Part shown: in pieces, positions 51,113-60,517 of the stretch
Layout of the letters: every line of letters begins with the position of its first letter
Numbering within the stretch: the stretch's first letter is position 1
DNA from: Bactericera cockerelli
Lineage: Eukaryota; Arthropoda; Insecta; Hemiptera; Triozidae
Assembly (NCBI GenBank): GCA_024516035.1
Contig: CM044962.1
Coordinates: 7,970,659-8,034,658 of the forward strand
Length of the DNA: 64,000 bases
Reading direction: 5' to 3'
Program-made: the position numbers and the translations under genes
The notes under the pieces: generated by a model
Seen by the model: the letters and a program-made list of their open reading frames with translations, nothing else
The model's database searches: none
Told to the model about the DNA's origin: nothing

Positions 51113-51902
51113 CATCGCTGTAAATTTCAAAATCCCGAGCCAAATCTATCATAGCGGATATTGATAATGTAGCAAACTGGCCTATATTTCGAGAACGGTT
51201 TGTCAGAATATGGCAACAAAGGGCTCAAATAAAAGCATGTGATGTTCTGAGACAGTTTTACAATATCAAAAATACAGGTCCTCGCGATAAACTTTAAGTT
51301 CCGCGCTGGAATCTGTTAAAAAACGTGAAAAGTCTGAATAAAAGGTAGAAATTTCGAACATTCTGGCTTATATCTCAAGAACGGTACGTCAGAATGTGGC
51401 CTCAAATGTATTAATTGAACTTGTTTTATCTAATTTGTTATTAAATAATAAAAAATATAGGTCCTCGCGATAAATTTCAAGTTCCATCCTGGAATCTGTT
51501 AAAAAACGTGAAAAGTCTGAAAAAAAGGTCAAAATTTCGAACATTCTGGCTTATATCTCCAGAACGGTACGTCAGAATGTGACCTAAAATGAATTAAATG
51601 AAAGCTAATTTTGTCTAATGTGTTATTAAATAATAAAAAATATAGGTCCTAGCGATAGATTTCAAGTTCCAGGGCAAAGACTGTCTTAAAATCAGACCCT
51701 TCCTCAAGGAAATACTTGAGGAAGGTCATAACTCAAGGACGGTTTGGAATTTCGGACTTCTGATAGTTTTCCTGATACCGTACGGCCATTTTACTTGGGG
51801 TCATCTCTCATCAATTTTTCGCTATCTCTTACCGTTTCGCCTAAACAATTCCTGCACACAAAGATACAAAGCCCGTCCATATTTCTCATTTATATATAGA
51901 GA
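50790..51902 (-). mobile_element. Non-autonomous Helitron, 1,113 bp
   Basis: The minus-strand 5' end is A|TCTCTATATATAAATGAG and the 3' end is AGCGGGTGCAGCCCGCTAG|T, with insertion between host A and T. About 300 bp of CACA/CCAC repeat (50,817-51,112) lies next to the 3' hairpin. Two internal copies of a 150-bp block (GAACGGTACGTCAGAATGTG; TAGGTCCTCGCGATAAATTT) lie at 51,370-51,660. No Rep/helicase is encoded. Confidence 0.8.
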
Positions 51903-51908
51903 TAATAA

Positions 51909-52010
51909 TACATTTTAGTGGAAGATGACCAACCACCAAGTGAGGTAAATGATTGAAAATGCTCTAAGCATTAACCTCGCCTGGTGGTTACCCTTCCACT
52001 AAAGAGCATG
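51909..52010. repeat. Two SINE-1 tails joined head to head
   Basis: TTTTAGTGGAAGATGACCAA is followed by its approximate inverse GGTTACCCTTCCACTAAAGA around AATGCTCTAAGCATT, forming an imperfect palindrome of about 100 bp. Confidence 0.6.
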
Positions 52011-52744
52011 ATCATTATGAATATTATTACCATACATTCATCAGCCATGTTGATGCATGCGTGTTATGCACAGCACTAGCCTCATTGCCATATTGCCAAT
52101 GTATGTAGACGTATATACAGGGTGCCTCTGAACTTATGTTCACCAGAAATTTAAGTTCGTCCTTGTTTAAAATATCGAAAAAGAACAAAACACGTGTTTC
52201 TTGGTTTTCACTTTTGTTTTTTTTTTTGGTGTCTACATTTTTTGGTAATTTTCAAATGAGTAACCACATATTTTCTATATTTTTGAAATGCAACGTGTAA
52301 ATATTTAAAATATGTAGACGAAGAAAAATAATAAAATGGAATAAAAAATACACATGTCCTGGGGCGGGGTTATTGCCTTTGGCAATCTCTTCCACCCAAC
52401 ACTTAACTCTGTTGAACACACATTCAGGATCACCCTGTATAGAAGTACTGGACAGGTTTGAAAATCGAAGGTAGACACAAAAACCAACTTTTGGACCACA
52501 CTGTATAAAAAATTGATCACCAGTAAATCCGATACGTGAAAAAAGTGTTTTAATTTATTTTTGCAATTTTTCCAACCGACGAAATTATTTCTGTTGAACA
52601 TACACATTCAGGGCCACCCTGTATAGAAGTACAGAACAAGTTTATGTAAGTATATACTTATTTACATGAATGTGTAAATTGTATATTAGGTACATGACAT
52701 GTTGTTGCGATCATTTACCGTTGGCATACGGGGTTATCCCTGGT
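52011..52744. repeat. Gene-free region with foldback scraps
   Basis: TATACAGGGTGCCTCTGAAC (52,117), GGATCACCCTGTATAGAAGT (52,428) and GGGCCACCCTGTATAGAAGT (52,611) are ends resembling the 31,325 foldback family. AGGCGGGGTTATTGCC-type repeat near 52,357. No gene is seen. Confidence 0.5.
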
Positions 52745-52850
52745 GGTCGAGACGACATGCATGGGTGGTCATGGTCAGGTGGTCACGCGCCTGCGCCACT
52801 AGTCAGGTAACCCAGGTGGTAACGTGGGAATCCGTGGTTAAGGATACTCA
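52745..52850 (+). repeat. tRNA-like SINE head with local duplication
   Basis: GGTCATGGTCAGGTGGTCAC, GCGCCTGCGCCACTAGTCAG and GTAACCCAGGTGGTAACGTG resemble the SINE-1 head with rearrangements. Confidence 0.4.
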
Positions 52851-53034
52851 CGCTAAAGCTGCTATTCCGCTTCTCGCGGCTGCTTCGGAATCTCGAGGCT
52901 AAAAGCTGACCACTTCTTCAGCACATATAATATGTATGGTTTGATTTGTGGTGAAGCACAAGGCCTCTTCACAATTTTTGTGGGTGGCGCAGCATTACTA
53001 AGAGCCTCCTGGACTTTTTCGGATTATTCTATTA

Positions 53035-53222
53035 CATTCATTACTCTGGTAATGCCGCCACTGGTTGCTACTCATACAAGTAACTACTCATTTTTCCTGA
53101 CGAGTCATGAGTGGACCCCGAACATTCAAGTACAGAGCAGAAAAATTCCTGCCCCGCTGGGGATCGAACCCAGGTCACCATGCGTGCAATGCCTAGCGCG
53201 CTAACTCACTCTGCCACGGTGA
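53035..53222 (-). repeat. SINE-4, short form
   Basis: The inverted copy passes GGTAATGCCGCCACTGGTTG, GAGTGGACCCCGAACATTCA, GGGGATCGAACCCAGGTCAC to AACTCACTCTGCCACGGTGA. Confidence 0.8.
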
Positions 53223-53334
53223 CTACTATATTTTCGACGGGGTGATTTTGCCCGATGCATTACGGGTAATATTGCGGGGCGCAAGCCTTACTTTCCATTC
53301 GTGACCCCAGACACTACAGCGAGACGCTTAATAA
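53223..53334. other. Short spacer
   Basis: No recognisable feature. ATTACGGGTAATATTGCG is a short imperfect inverted repeat. Confidence 0.3.
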
Positions 53335-53545
53335 TAATAATAACACTCATTAGTAGGTAACCACCAGGCGAGATTAATGCTCAAAGCATTTTCTACCACC
53401 TAACCCACAGAGTCTTATTATTATGTGGTCACAAACTCAAATTAATAAGGAAAAATTCATGCACTGGGTGGGACTCGAACCAACGGATCCCTACGCTACC
53501 TGGATTACCAAACTAGCGCGCTAACCAGTTGACTACCAGTGCACG
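53335..53545 (-). repeat. SINE-1, full-length
   Basis: Inverted copy starting AATAATAACACTCATTAGTA and ending AGTTGACTACCAGTGCACGT. The B box reads GGACTCGAACCAACG on the plus strand. Confidence 0.85.
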
Positions 53546-53689
53546 TTAAATGGTATTGAGGCTTATGCTAGCAGCTACCCCTCCCATCCCCCCTTCTATC
53601 ACCCAACAGAGGTGGATGGAGAGGAAACATATGCATGGATTATTACTCATTTGGGTATTTGATCACATTAAAAGATCAACAATTATTGC

Positions 53690-53895
53690 GGCAGTAAAGA
53701 GATAGTCTGGCTGGGGGACTATAAACAGTGAGTAGACCAGCTTTCTTTCTGGGGGATTATAAACAGGGAGTAGACCAGCATTGGCTTGGTTCTGGGGGCC
53801 CTTGTCAATTATTAGCCTCCTTGTAAAGACAGTGGTAGAAGTGTTGAGTCATTCCTCCACTGTCTGGCTACCATCGTTCACGATGACGCCAGCCT
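53690..53895 (-). repeat. Dispersed repeat, relative of 44,390-44,680
   Basis: GTCTGGCTGGGGGACTATAA, GAGTAGACCAGC (twice), GTCAATTATTAGCCTCCTTG and CATCGTTCACGATGACGCCA: same order inverted, with two core units where the other copy has four. Confidence 0.7.
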
Positions 53896-54467
53896 ATGAT
53901 GATGATAGAGACACTAGCCTTTTCGGGCAGTAAGTATAAACTTTCTTCATATTGGTTAAAAACTCGTGTTTCACACAAACTGGTCCCTGTATGTAGATGT
54001 AATTTTCGTTGGAACACATTTGAGCAGAATCATGTGCTACGTGGAATTTTTATGTCCCAACAGCCTTGGGCTTATTTTCTTCTTCTATTTTTGATACAGT
54101 TTAATTTTTTTGAGAGGAGATTTTTTTCGAGAGCGAAAAGTCGAGTTCTTTCACTTGTGCTCTCGTTCGATATTTAGTGTTGGTAATAAATAGAAACTAA
54201 ATTATCGATATTAGTAAGTTGTCACTATACAGGGTGTAACATTATTCCAGCGACAAAAAATATGGTAAACTGACAAAAATAATGCTAGTCTACTCTGAGA
54301 CAAAACTCCGAGACATGCAGACATGCTTCCTCTCCTCTCTAGCAGCTTTTGGGGAGGATAGCAGTAGTGTTGTGGTCGTCCAAACTGATAGAATTATCTT
54401 TGAAAATACTGAGAAAAGCCTGACGCTGTGGAGTAAAATTAAGTAAATTGTTCATCAAAAAGCTCAG
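53896..54467. other. Gene-free region
   Basis: A 93-codon plus-strand frame (53,896-54,177) starts in the neighbouring repeat and is hydrophobic without a domain; not called. TATACAGGGTGTAACATTAT at 54,229 is another foldback-type end. Confidence 0.45.
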
Positions 54468-54765
54468 TACGTGTGATTAGCTCAGTGGTTAAGCACTCAC
54501 TTGCCATGCGGAAGGTCCCGGGTTCGATCCCCCGTACCGACAAAAATTTGTATTCTTTGGTTACAATTGTTTGTAAGAGATACCTTCCGGTACGCTCGTG
54601 TTGACCCAGCACCTAATGGGGAAGTATTGTGTCACTTCTCGTCCATCAGAGGGGATCGAGGCATACTACGGGATGGGTAGGCTACAACACAGACCACAAG
54701 CGTCTACAGTAGCTCCTGTTTCATGGCTACGAAATAAAAACGGCTGTGAAACACTCATCTTTTTT
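54468..54765 (+). repeat. SINE-3, full-length
   Basis: GTGTGATTAGCTCAGTGGTT, AAGCACTCACTTGCCATGCG, B box CCCGGGTTCGATCCCCC, to GGCTGTGAAACACTCATCTT and an A-rich tail. The best plus-strand copy of the family. Confidence 0.85.
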
Positions 54766-55129
54766 CAAAAAAAGAAAAGAAAAAAAAAGCTGGACAGCTC
54801 AGACTCTACAATGATTTAACTATTAATATAGATAGGAAATTGGCGCGAACTATGGAAAAAAATTAAACTTGACATTGGGCATTTTCCATTTGCATTATAG
54901 CTAATGATTAAACAGTATTGATTAAATACATTAAAAGATTCTTTTTGTGACACACACACAGAACTTGGCGGTACGCACCACTCGTCGATTTCACGACGCG
55001 ACCGGTATATACATGCGATTTCTATGTACTGATGCAACAGCCCATGTAATCATCAGGAACTAGCCATATGTATAAAAAATATATAGGAAAGTGTATAAAG
55101 TATACATATGTAATGGACTAACTTAGCTA
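54766..55129. other. Gene-free spacer
   Basis: A-rich start from the SINE tail, then CACCACTCGTCGATTTCACG and AT-rich DNA. Nothing coding. Confidence 0.4.
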
Positions 55130-55226
55130 ATAATAATAACAATAATATCGCCTTATTTATACTGCCCGATTAAGACTATTAAAGTCCCATTATTCCAACA
55201 GTAAGCCCAAGACATATTATTATGTG
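55130..55226 (-). repeat. SINE-2 tail fragment
   Basis: AATATCGCCTTATTTATACT, GCCCGATTAAGACTATTAAA, AACAGTAAGCCCAAGACATA: inverted SINE-2 3' half. Confidence 0.7.
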
Positions 55227-55245
55227 GTAATCCATGTTTACATTA

Positions 55246-55717
55246 CAGGAGAACCTCGATTATTCGGCCCTCGACCATCCTTATACTTCATTATCCGGAT
55301 TCAAAAAATCCGGATTCAAAAAAACACGCTGTTATTGAATAGGTGCAAAGCACGATGCCACTGATAATCAGAGCTCCAAGCGTAAATACATGAAGACTTC
55401 TTCTTATGATTCCTTGGATCAGGCAGTTTTCAAGTGGTTTTTGCAAGCAAGATCTACCGGACAACCTAATATCAGCGCAGCGGTCCGTTGCTGTGTGAAA
55501 AGGCATTGAAGATTAACGAGAAACTATTAGGAGGGGACAAAACTTCTTGTTATAAATAAAAAATATCCAAAAACATACACCTTTTTTTACAAAATATCAA
55601 AATTCTTCTTTATTTTTTGATTTTTTATGATCCTCTCGCTAATCCGGACTATATGGAACATCGATATATCCGGAATCACCCCTAGCAGACATTAATCCGA
55701 TAATCGAAGTTCTACTG
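55246..55717 (+). mobile_element. Tigger/pogo-type transposon remnant, 472 bp
   Basis: TA flanks both ends. The left end CAGGAGAACCTCGATTATTC matches the inverted right end CAGTAGAACTTCGATTATCG. Between them, plus strand about 55,380-55,507 reads TSSYDSLDQAVFKWFLQARS, a CENP-B/jerky-type HTH fragment of a Tigger transposase, followed by frame breaks and stops. The catalytic domain is deleted. Confidence 0.75.
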
Positions 55718-56780
55718 TACAAGTTTAGCGCCTAACCACATCGATACCAATGATGCTTGGTCTTTTTCTTCTCTCCTCTTTTTCTATTTCTGCCTTTCTC
55801 TCTCTTTCTTCTCTCTTCCTTCCTCCTCCTCCTATTTTTCTGCGTCCCGGCCAGACCATCTGTGTTTCCTTACTCTTTTTCTTATTTCTCGCCTTTCTCT
55901 CTTTCTTCCTCCTTTTTTTTTTTTTTTTTTTTTTTTATTTAACTAACTCTTTCCTCCTCCTCCTCCTATTCTTCTGCGTCCCGGCCAGACCATCTGTGCG
56001 CATTGCGTCCCGTAAGGTTCATTCATTTCTCTCTCTTCTTCTCTCTCTCTCTCTCTAGCGCGCGTCTCGCTATCCTGTTCACTTGCCATCCTAACTACGA
56101 GCCATTCATTCATAGCTCTCCGTACGAGCAACATGCCGTACTATGTGAGACCAATTTTTCAACTCGATAAATTCTCGAATTTTAATTTGTTTTTAGCCGG
56201 AAAAAAAGTCATTTAATTATTTTTTGAGTGAAATTCGTGACCAATTTTGTTGATAATTTATTTAATTTGTTTTTGAAGTTACCGTTTTTTTTTGCTGATA
56301 CAGGAAAATTGTGATGGTTAATAATTAGTTTTATATTTATTATAGTCTATTAATTTATAGTTAAGTGTTGTTTTATTACGTGCTGTTTAATTACGTGTTA
56401 CTTTATATATATTTTTTCTGGTATAGATTATAAGTTATTAATTGTATATTCATGCTGTTTCGTTCGTTTCCTATATAAATACAAATGTTCTCGGTTTTTA
56501 ATTCGTGTTAAAAAATATAATTGTTAAGTTTTTTTCTCTTCGATTGTCTACATAAATTTTGAACGCTTTTCCTACCTATGTATGTTACAGTTATAGTACC
56601 TAAAGTGCATATAATATAATACACATACCCATTTTTTCACCGTTATTTTCTCGTCTCTAACTTTCTAACATTTTTTTGCGCGTCACCTTATTTCCCTTCT
56701 TGATTGTGCGGAATATATTACGCCTGCAGTTTTTCAAGACCGGGGTTTTCCCAGTGTGACACGTCAGTGTGTGTGATCCA
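55718..56780. other. CT-rich, promoter-proximal DNA upstream of an unidentified exon
   Basis: CT-rich blocks (55,757-55,850; 55,880-55,975; 56,024-56,060), with CTGCGTCCCGGCCAGACCAT at 55,842 and 55,976 showing a 134-bp direct duplication. T-run at 55,913-55,935. AT-rich DNA follows from 56,140 to 56,640. The hydrophobic frames in the CT tract are artefacts. Confidence 0.5.
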
Positions 56781-56873
56781 CAGTCTATATTCGTGTGACG
56801 TCATCGTGTGAGCCTGTGTGTGATCAGTCTATATTCGTGTGACGTCATCGTGTGAGCCTGTGACTCCGCCGAG
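56757..56873 (+). promoter_or_regulatory. Tandem CRE palindromes in a 44-bp duplicated promoter/5' UTR block
   Basis: The full cAMP-response element TGACGTCA occurs at 56,796-56,803 and 56,840-56,847, each in the context ATATTCGTGTGACGTCATCG. The surrounding block GTGTGATC..CAGTCTATATTCGTG is directly repeated with a 44-bp period. A third related word, TGACACGTCAGTG, is at about 56,757. The duplication ends 30 bp before the ATG at 56,874, so the sites are in a core promoter or a short 5' UTR. Confidence 0.6.
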
Positions 56874-56949
56874 ATGGGGGTCCTCCAGGACACGAACGCC
56901 AATTGGACGCCGTCACCGCCGAAGAAGAAATGGATGATGCACTATTTGG
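56874..56949 (+). CDS. Probable first coding exon of an unidentified gene
   Basis: ATGGGGGTCCTCCAGGACAC opens MGVLQDTNANWTPSPPKKKW, MMHYL, then TTTGG|GTGAGC as a strong donor (phase 1). Without splicing the frame stops after 12 more codons (at CTC TAA). SPPKKKW followed by a hydrophobic/His stretch looks like a basic nuclear-localisation-type motif, but I do not recognise the family. GC content is raised compared with the flanks. Downstream exons are not identified in the remaining 7 kb. Confidence 0.5.
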
Positions 56950-57112
56950 GTGAGCGCGAGATTTGGCAACTTTCCTCAACTCTCTAATTCCCCCTTTGAA
57001 GCGATCCCAATGTATTTTTGGTGTTATGCACTATTTGGGTGAGCGAGATTTGGCAACTTTCCTCAACTTTTAATTCCCCCTTTGAAGCGATCCCAATGTA
57101 TTTTTGGTGTTG
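56934..57112. repeat. Tandem duplication including the splice donor
   Basis: ATGCACTATTTGGGTGAGCG, GAGATTTGGCAACTTTCCTC and GATCCCAATGTATTTTTGGT occur twice, about 87 bp apart. The second copy lies in the presumptive intron and recreates the end of the exon plus its donor. Confidence 0.85.
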
Positions 57113-57769
57113 TGATTTCCCTTGATAAGTACTTCTATACCCATCCCTCCCCAATTTTGGAAAAACTTCCAAATACTTCCCCCATAATAATAATAATAAT
57201 GAGTTTTTTGTAATAATATTTTATAAAAGGTACTTTCTCCTATGAAAACCTTTGAGAAGAGGCCAATGAAAGTTTCTTGACCCGAATATGATTTAAGAAG
57301 ATTTATTTTGTCATTATGACTCTGATATATTCAGTTCTGAAAGATGTCTTATTTCGAACATCAATAATAGGCACTTTTGTTTTCCTGTAATATACCTTAT
57401 AATTGTTGGTGAAAAAGGGTCTTTTTTTATCGTGAAATTTATACTAAGTACCTACTACAATTTTTTCCGTGTTTTTGGAAGGTTTTTCAATTCTGTTTTG
57501 TTAGTTTAAACTTAATAGTTCTTTTGTCGCAGCATTAGCCCATGTACAATTAAAATACAAATTCTATATGGAGTACCTACAAGTGTTTTAGAAAGCAGTT
57601 TTTAGATATACAGCACTATCCAGGACACGTTCCCCTATTCTACTTTGTTGTTGTTGTGATGGTAACACCCCCACAAGAAAATATATGGGACAACTAACTC
57701 CGACGCGCAATTTATGTTGTTGGGATAGGTTAGGGCTCTGTTGAGGGATGGGAGGATGGAGGTGAGGAG
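57113..57769. other. Gene-free (possibly intronic) DNA
   Basis: AT-rich with (AAT)n at 57,184-57,201. Nothing coding or repetitive is recognised. Confidence 0.45.
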
Positions 57770-57955
57770 GCGGGGGGGGGGAGCTACTACTACGGGGGTG
57801 AGGAACTGCAGGGTTGGCTGGGGGGAGGTGGAGCAGGGATGATGGTGGTGAGGAGGCGGGGGGGAGCTACTACTGGTGCGCGGGGGTGAGGAACTGCAGG
57901 GTTGGGGTTGACGAAGGGTTGGTTGGGGGGAGATGGGGGTGGGGGGACCCGTGGA
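57770..57955. repeat. G-rich direct duplication
   Basis: GTGAGGAGGCGGGGGGG, GAGCTACTACT and GGGGTGAGGAACTGCAGGGT occur twice about 85-90 bp apart on the plus strand, with G-runs of 5-11. The density of G-runs would allow G-quadruplexes. Confidence 0.7.
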
Positions 57956-58100
57956 AGGGGTAATGGTTATTGATTTTCGTCGGCGTCAAGTTCAGGGCCA
58001 CAGTTTCCCCGGATGGGAGTTTACCTCTGACGTAGCTGATGCCTGGGACAGCAAATGATTCGTTGTGGAAGGTCACGGTCAAGTGGGGGTGCCCCCGTCA
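57870..58100 (-). other. Unassigned open reading segment, possibly coding
   Basis: The minus strand reads TVTFHNESFAVPGISYVRGK, LPSGETVALNLTP, then a His/Pro-rich end and stop. Its composition is more protein-like than other unassigned frames, but there is no ATG (it follows a stop and a TTG), no clear in-frame acceptor, and I know no matching family. Confidence 0.2.
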
Positions 58101-58385
58101 GGAGTGGGTGGTACAGTTGTTGGAATTAGCTGGAGAGAAAGATTCGCAGGGTTCAAGCCCTGTTTTCAGAAGATGTTTTTATATTTTTACCATAAACATG
58201 GACATTTCTACAGACTGACATCATTATGAAGAAGAAATAATGGTGTACATATTAACAGTAGATCACTGGGAATCCAGCTCCATCTTCATAAGGTAGACTC
58301 CTTACAGTTGTTCTAGTACCTCTACAGTTTTGGACATTTCTACAGTTTTGGATGGATTTCAGGAAATAATAATTTGGTTAATATC

Positions 58386-58983
58386 GAAGTTCCTGGAATT
58401 GGCTGGAATGACAGTTTTAGATTGAAGGCTCATTTTCAGTCTAATTTTCCAATGGTGTTTTATAGTTTTACCATTTTATGGTCAGACAACAGATTTGGAT
58501 GGATTTCAGATTATTATAACTCGATTATTTTCTAAGATTTTTAGATTTCAATAGATTTTTTCCGTCTCAATACCTCTCAAGAAGCGGGATTTCCAATTCA
58601 TGTTTACTTTTCCATTATCAAAAGTTTACGTTTTTTGAGACATAATGTTAATTTGTGTGATAGTAATATACATAAGAATATCACGAAGTTCCTGGAATTG
58701 GCTGGAATGACAGTTTTAGATTGAAGGCTCATTTTCAGTCTAATTTTCCAATGGTGTTTTATAGTTTTACCATTTTATGGTCAGACAACAGATTTGGATG
58801 GATTTCAGATTATTATAACTCGATTATTTTCTAAGATTTTTAGATTTCAATAGATTTTTTCCGTCTCAATACCTCTCAAGAAGCGGGATTTCCAATTCAT
58901 GTTTACTTTTCCATTATCAAAAGTTTACGTTTTTTGAGACATAATGTTAATTTGTGTGATAGTAATATACATAAGAATATCAG
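58386..58983. repeat. 299-bp tandem duplication, near identical
   Basis: GAAGTTCCTGGAATTGGCTG starts at 58,386 and 58,685. The copies end at GTGATAGTAATATACATAAG. I see essentially no differences, implying a recent event or an assembly duplication. A related GTTGGAATTAGCTGGAGAG phrase is at about 58,119. Confidence 0.9.
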
Positions 58984-59084
58984 GTCCCTGTTTTACGCAA
59001 TAGCCCCTCGCCCCCTGCAACACAAATAAACAAACAGATCTCTGTGTGGTGGTGGAGTTGTTAAACTCACAATCCAGCTATTCA

Positions 59085-59168
59085 AAGCCTCACCCAGTCT
59101 GAGTGCTGGGACCAGGAATAGCCATCAGGCTTCGAATTGCAATGGTCAGTTGGTCACCCATCCACCGT
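59085..59168 (-). repeat. SINE-7 fragment
   Basis: The minus strand reads GGTGGATGGGTGACCAACTG, GGCTATTCCTGGTCCCAGCA, CAGACTGGGTGAGGC, i.e. the 5S end joined to the body. Confidence 0.5.
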
Positions 59169-59482
59169 GATGCACCTGTTTCCATGGTAACTGATTCTCA
59201 CACTACCTAATATTAGACTTGTTGATCCAGATGATCACGTGATGCACCTGTTTCCATGGTAACTGATTCTCACACTACCTAATATTAGACTTGTTGATCC
59301 AGGTGATCACGTGATGCACCTGTTTCCATGGTAACTGATTCTCACACTACCTAATATTAGACTTGTTGATCCAGCTGATCACGTGATGCACCTGTTTCCA
59401 TGGTAACTGATTCTCACACTACCTAATATTAGACTTGTTGATCCAGGTGATCACGTGATGCACCTGTTTCCATGGTAACTGC
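59167..59482. repeat. 72-bp tandem repeat with a CACGTG palindrome
   Basis: GTGATGCACCTGTTTCCATG starts at 59,167, 59,239, 59,311, 59,383 and 59,455, an exact 72-bp period. CACGTG in the setting GATCACGTGATGCACC lies at 59,236, 59,308, 59,380 and 59,452; the first unit lacks it. Confidence 0.92.
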
Positions 59483-59682
59483 AGGTCCCCCCAGGTGCAT
59501 AATAGCTGTTTAGACTATTCATACTGTTGTTGTATTGCTCATTTGCTTTATCAATACCACATCATCAAAAATCGTTTTACGATTACGACAGTGGTTCTCA
59601 ACATTTGAGCCATCGCAGATCGGGCCACACCTAGTTTTGACGCGGCACATACCTTCGTAGATTGTCTTTTTATACTATTAGA

Positions 59683-59998
59683 AGTGACACAATAATTCCA
59701 ATTAGTTTTTGGTCGAAACGAGCGCACCGGATGGTATCCCTTACAAACAACTATAACCAAATTATGAATACAAAAAAATGTTTTCTTAGTTTGGTTAATA
59801 CAATTGCTTGTAAGGGATACCTTCCGGTGAACTCGTGTTAACCCAGCACCTAAATGGGAAGTATTGTGTCACTTCTCGCCCATCAGAGTGGAGGCATACT
59901 ATGGGATGGGCAAGCTATACAACACAGACCACAAGCGTCTACAGTAGCTCCTGTTTCATGGCTATAAAATAAAAACGGCTGTGAAACACTCATCTTAA
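59683..59998. repeat. SINE-3 inverted pair (foldback)
   Basis: 59,683-59,765 is the inverted middle of SINE-3 (GAAGTGACACAATAATTCCA; GGATGGTATCCCTTACAAAC). 59,787-59,998 is a plus copy (GTAAGGGATACCTTCCGGTG to GGCTGTGAAACACTCATC). The two pair around a loop of about 20 nt. Confidence 0.8.
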
Positions 59999-60007
59999 AA
60001 AAAAAAT

Positions 60008-60085
60008 GTATACAAATTGTTCGTCGACTCTGGGGTTCGAACCCGGTGCCTTCCGCATGGTGACCACGGAGCTACAATTGTGCAC
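60008..60085 (-). repeat. SINE-3 head fragment
   Basis: TGTATACAAATTGTTCGTCG, GGTTCGAACCCGGTGCCTTC, CGCATGG: inverted B box and adjacent body start. Confidence 0.65.
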
Positions 60086-60189
60086 TAAGAACATTTTTAA
60101 TAACCGCTGCATTTCATCATCATTCTTCTGACAACCAACCCCGTCATGGCATGCTTTATCAGAACCACCATCATTCCATACACATACCA

Positions 60190-60400
60190 ACTTTATCCTC
60201 ATCATGATATGTATTATGGTCCTAATCATGATAAGTATTATGATCATCATCTTCACTACAAGTAACCATCATTCACAACATACCAACTTTATCCTCATCA
60301 TGATAAGTATTATGGTCCTCATCATGATAGGTATTATGGTCCTCATCATGATAAGTATACTGGTCCTCATCATGATAAGTATTATGGTCAGCATCATCAC
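60190..60400. repeat. Imperfect 24-bp tandem repeat
   Basis: Units TCCTCATCATGATAAGTATT, ATGG repeat about eight times with interruptions (CATCATTCACAACATACCAA also duplicated). The Ile/Met-rich frames are translations of it. Confidence 0.85.
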
Positions 60401-60517
60401 TGCAAAGTACACAAGAACGATTATCTATTGTAATTGATAGACATTATTCAACTGTTCCTGAATCACATGCTCGAAGAAGAAGAAATGGTGTTGGAGTTCC
60501 TGATGATGGTGTTACCT

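Noticed and set aside
55750..56058. Hydrophobic 102-codon frame that looks like a membrane protein
   Set aside because: CT-microsatellite translation (Leu/Ser/Phe) with no other support.
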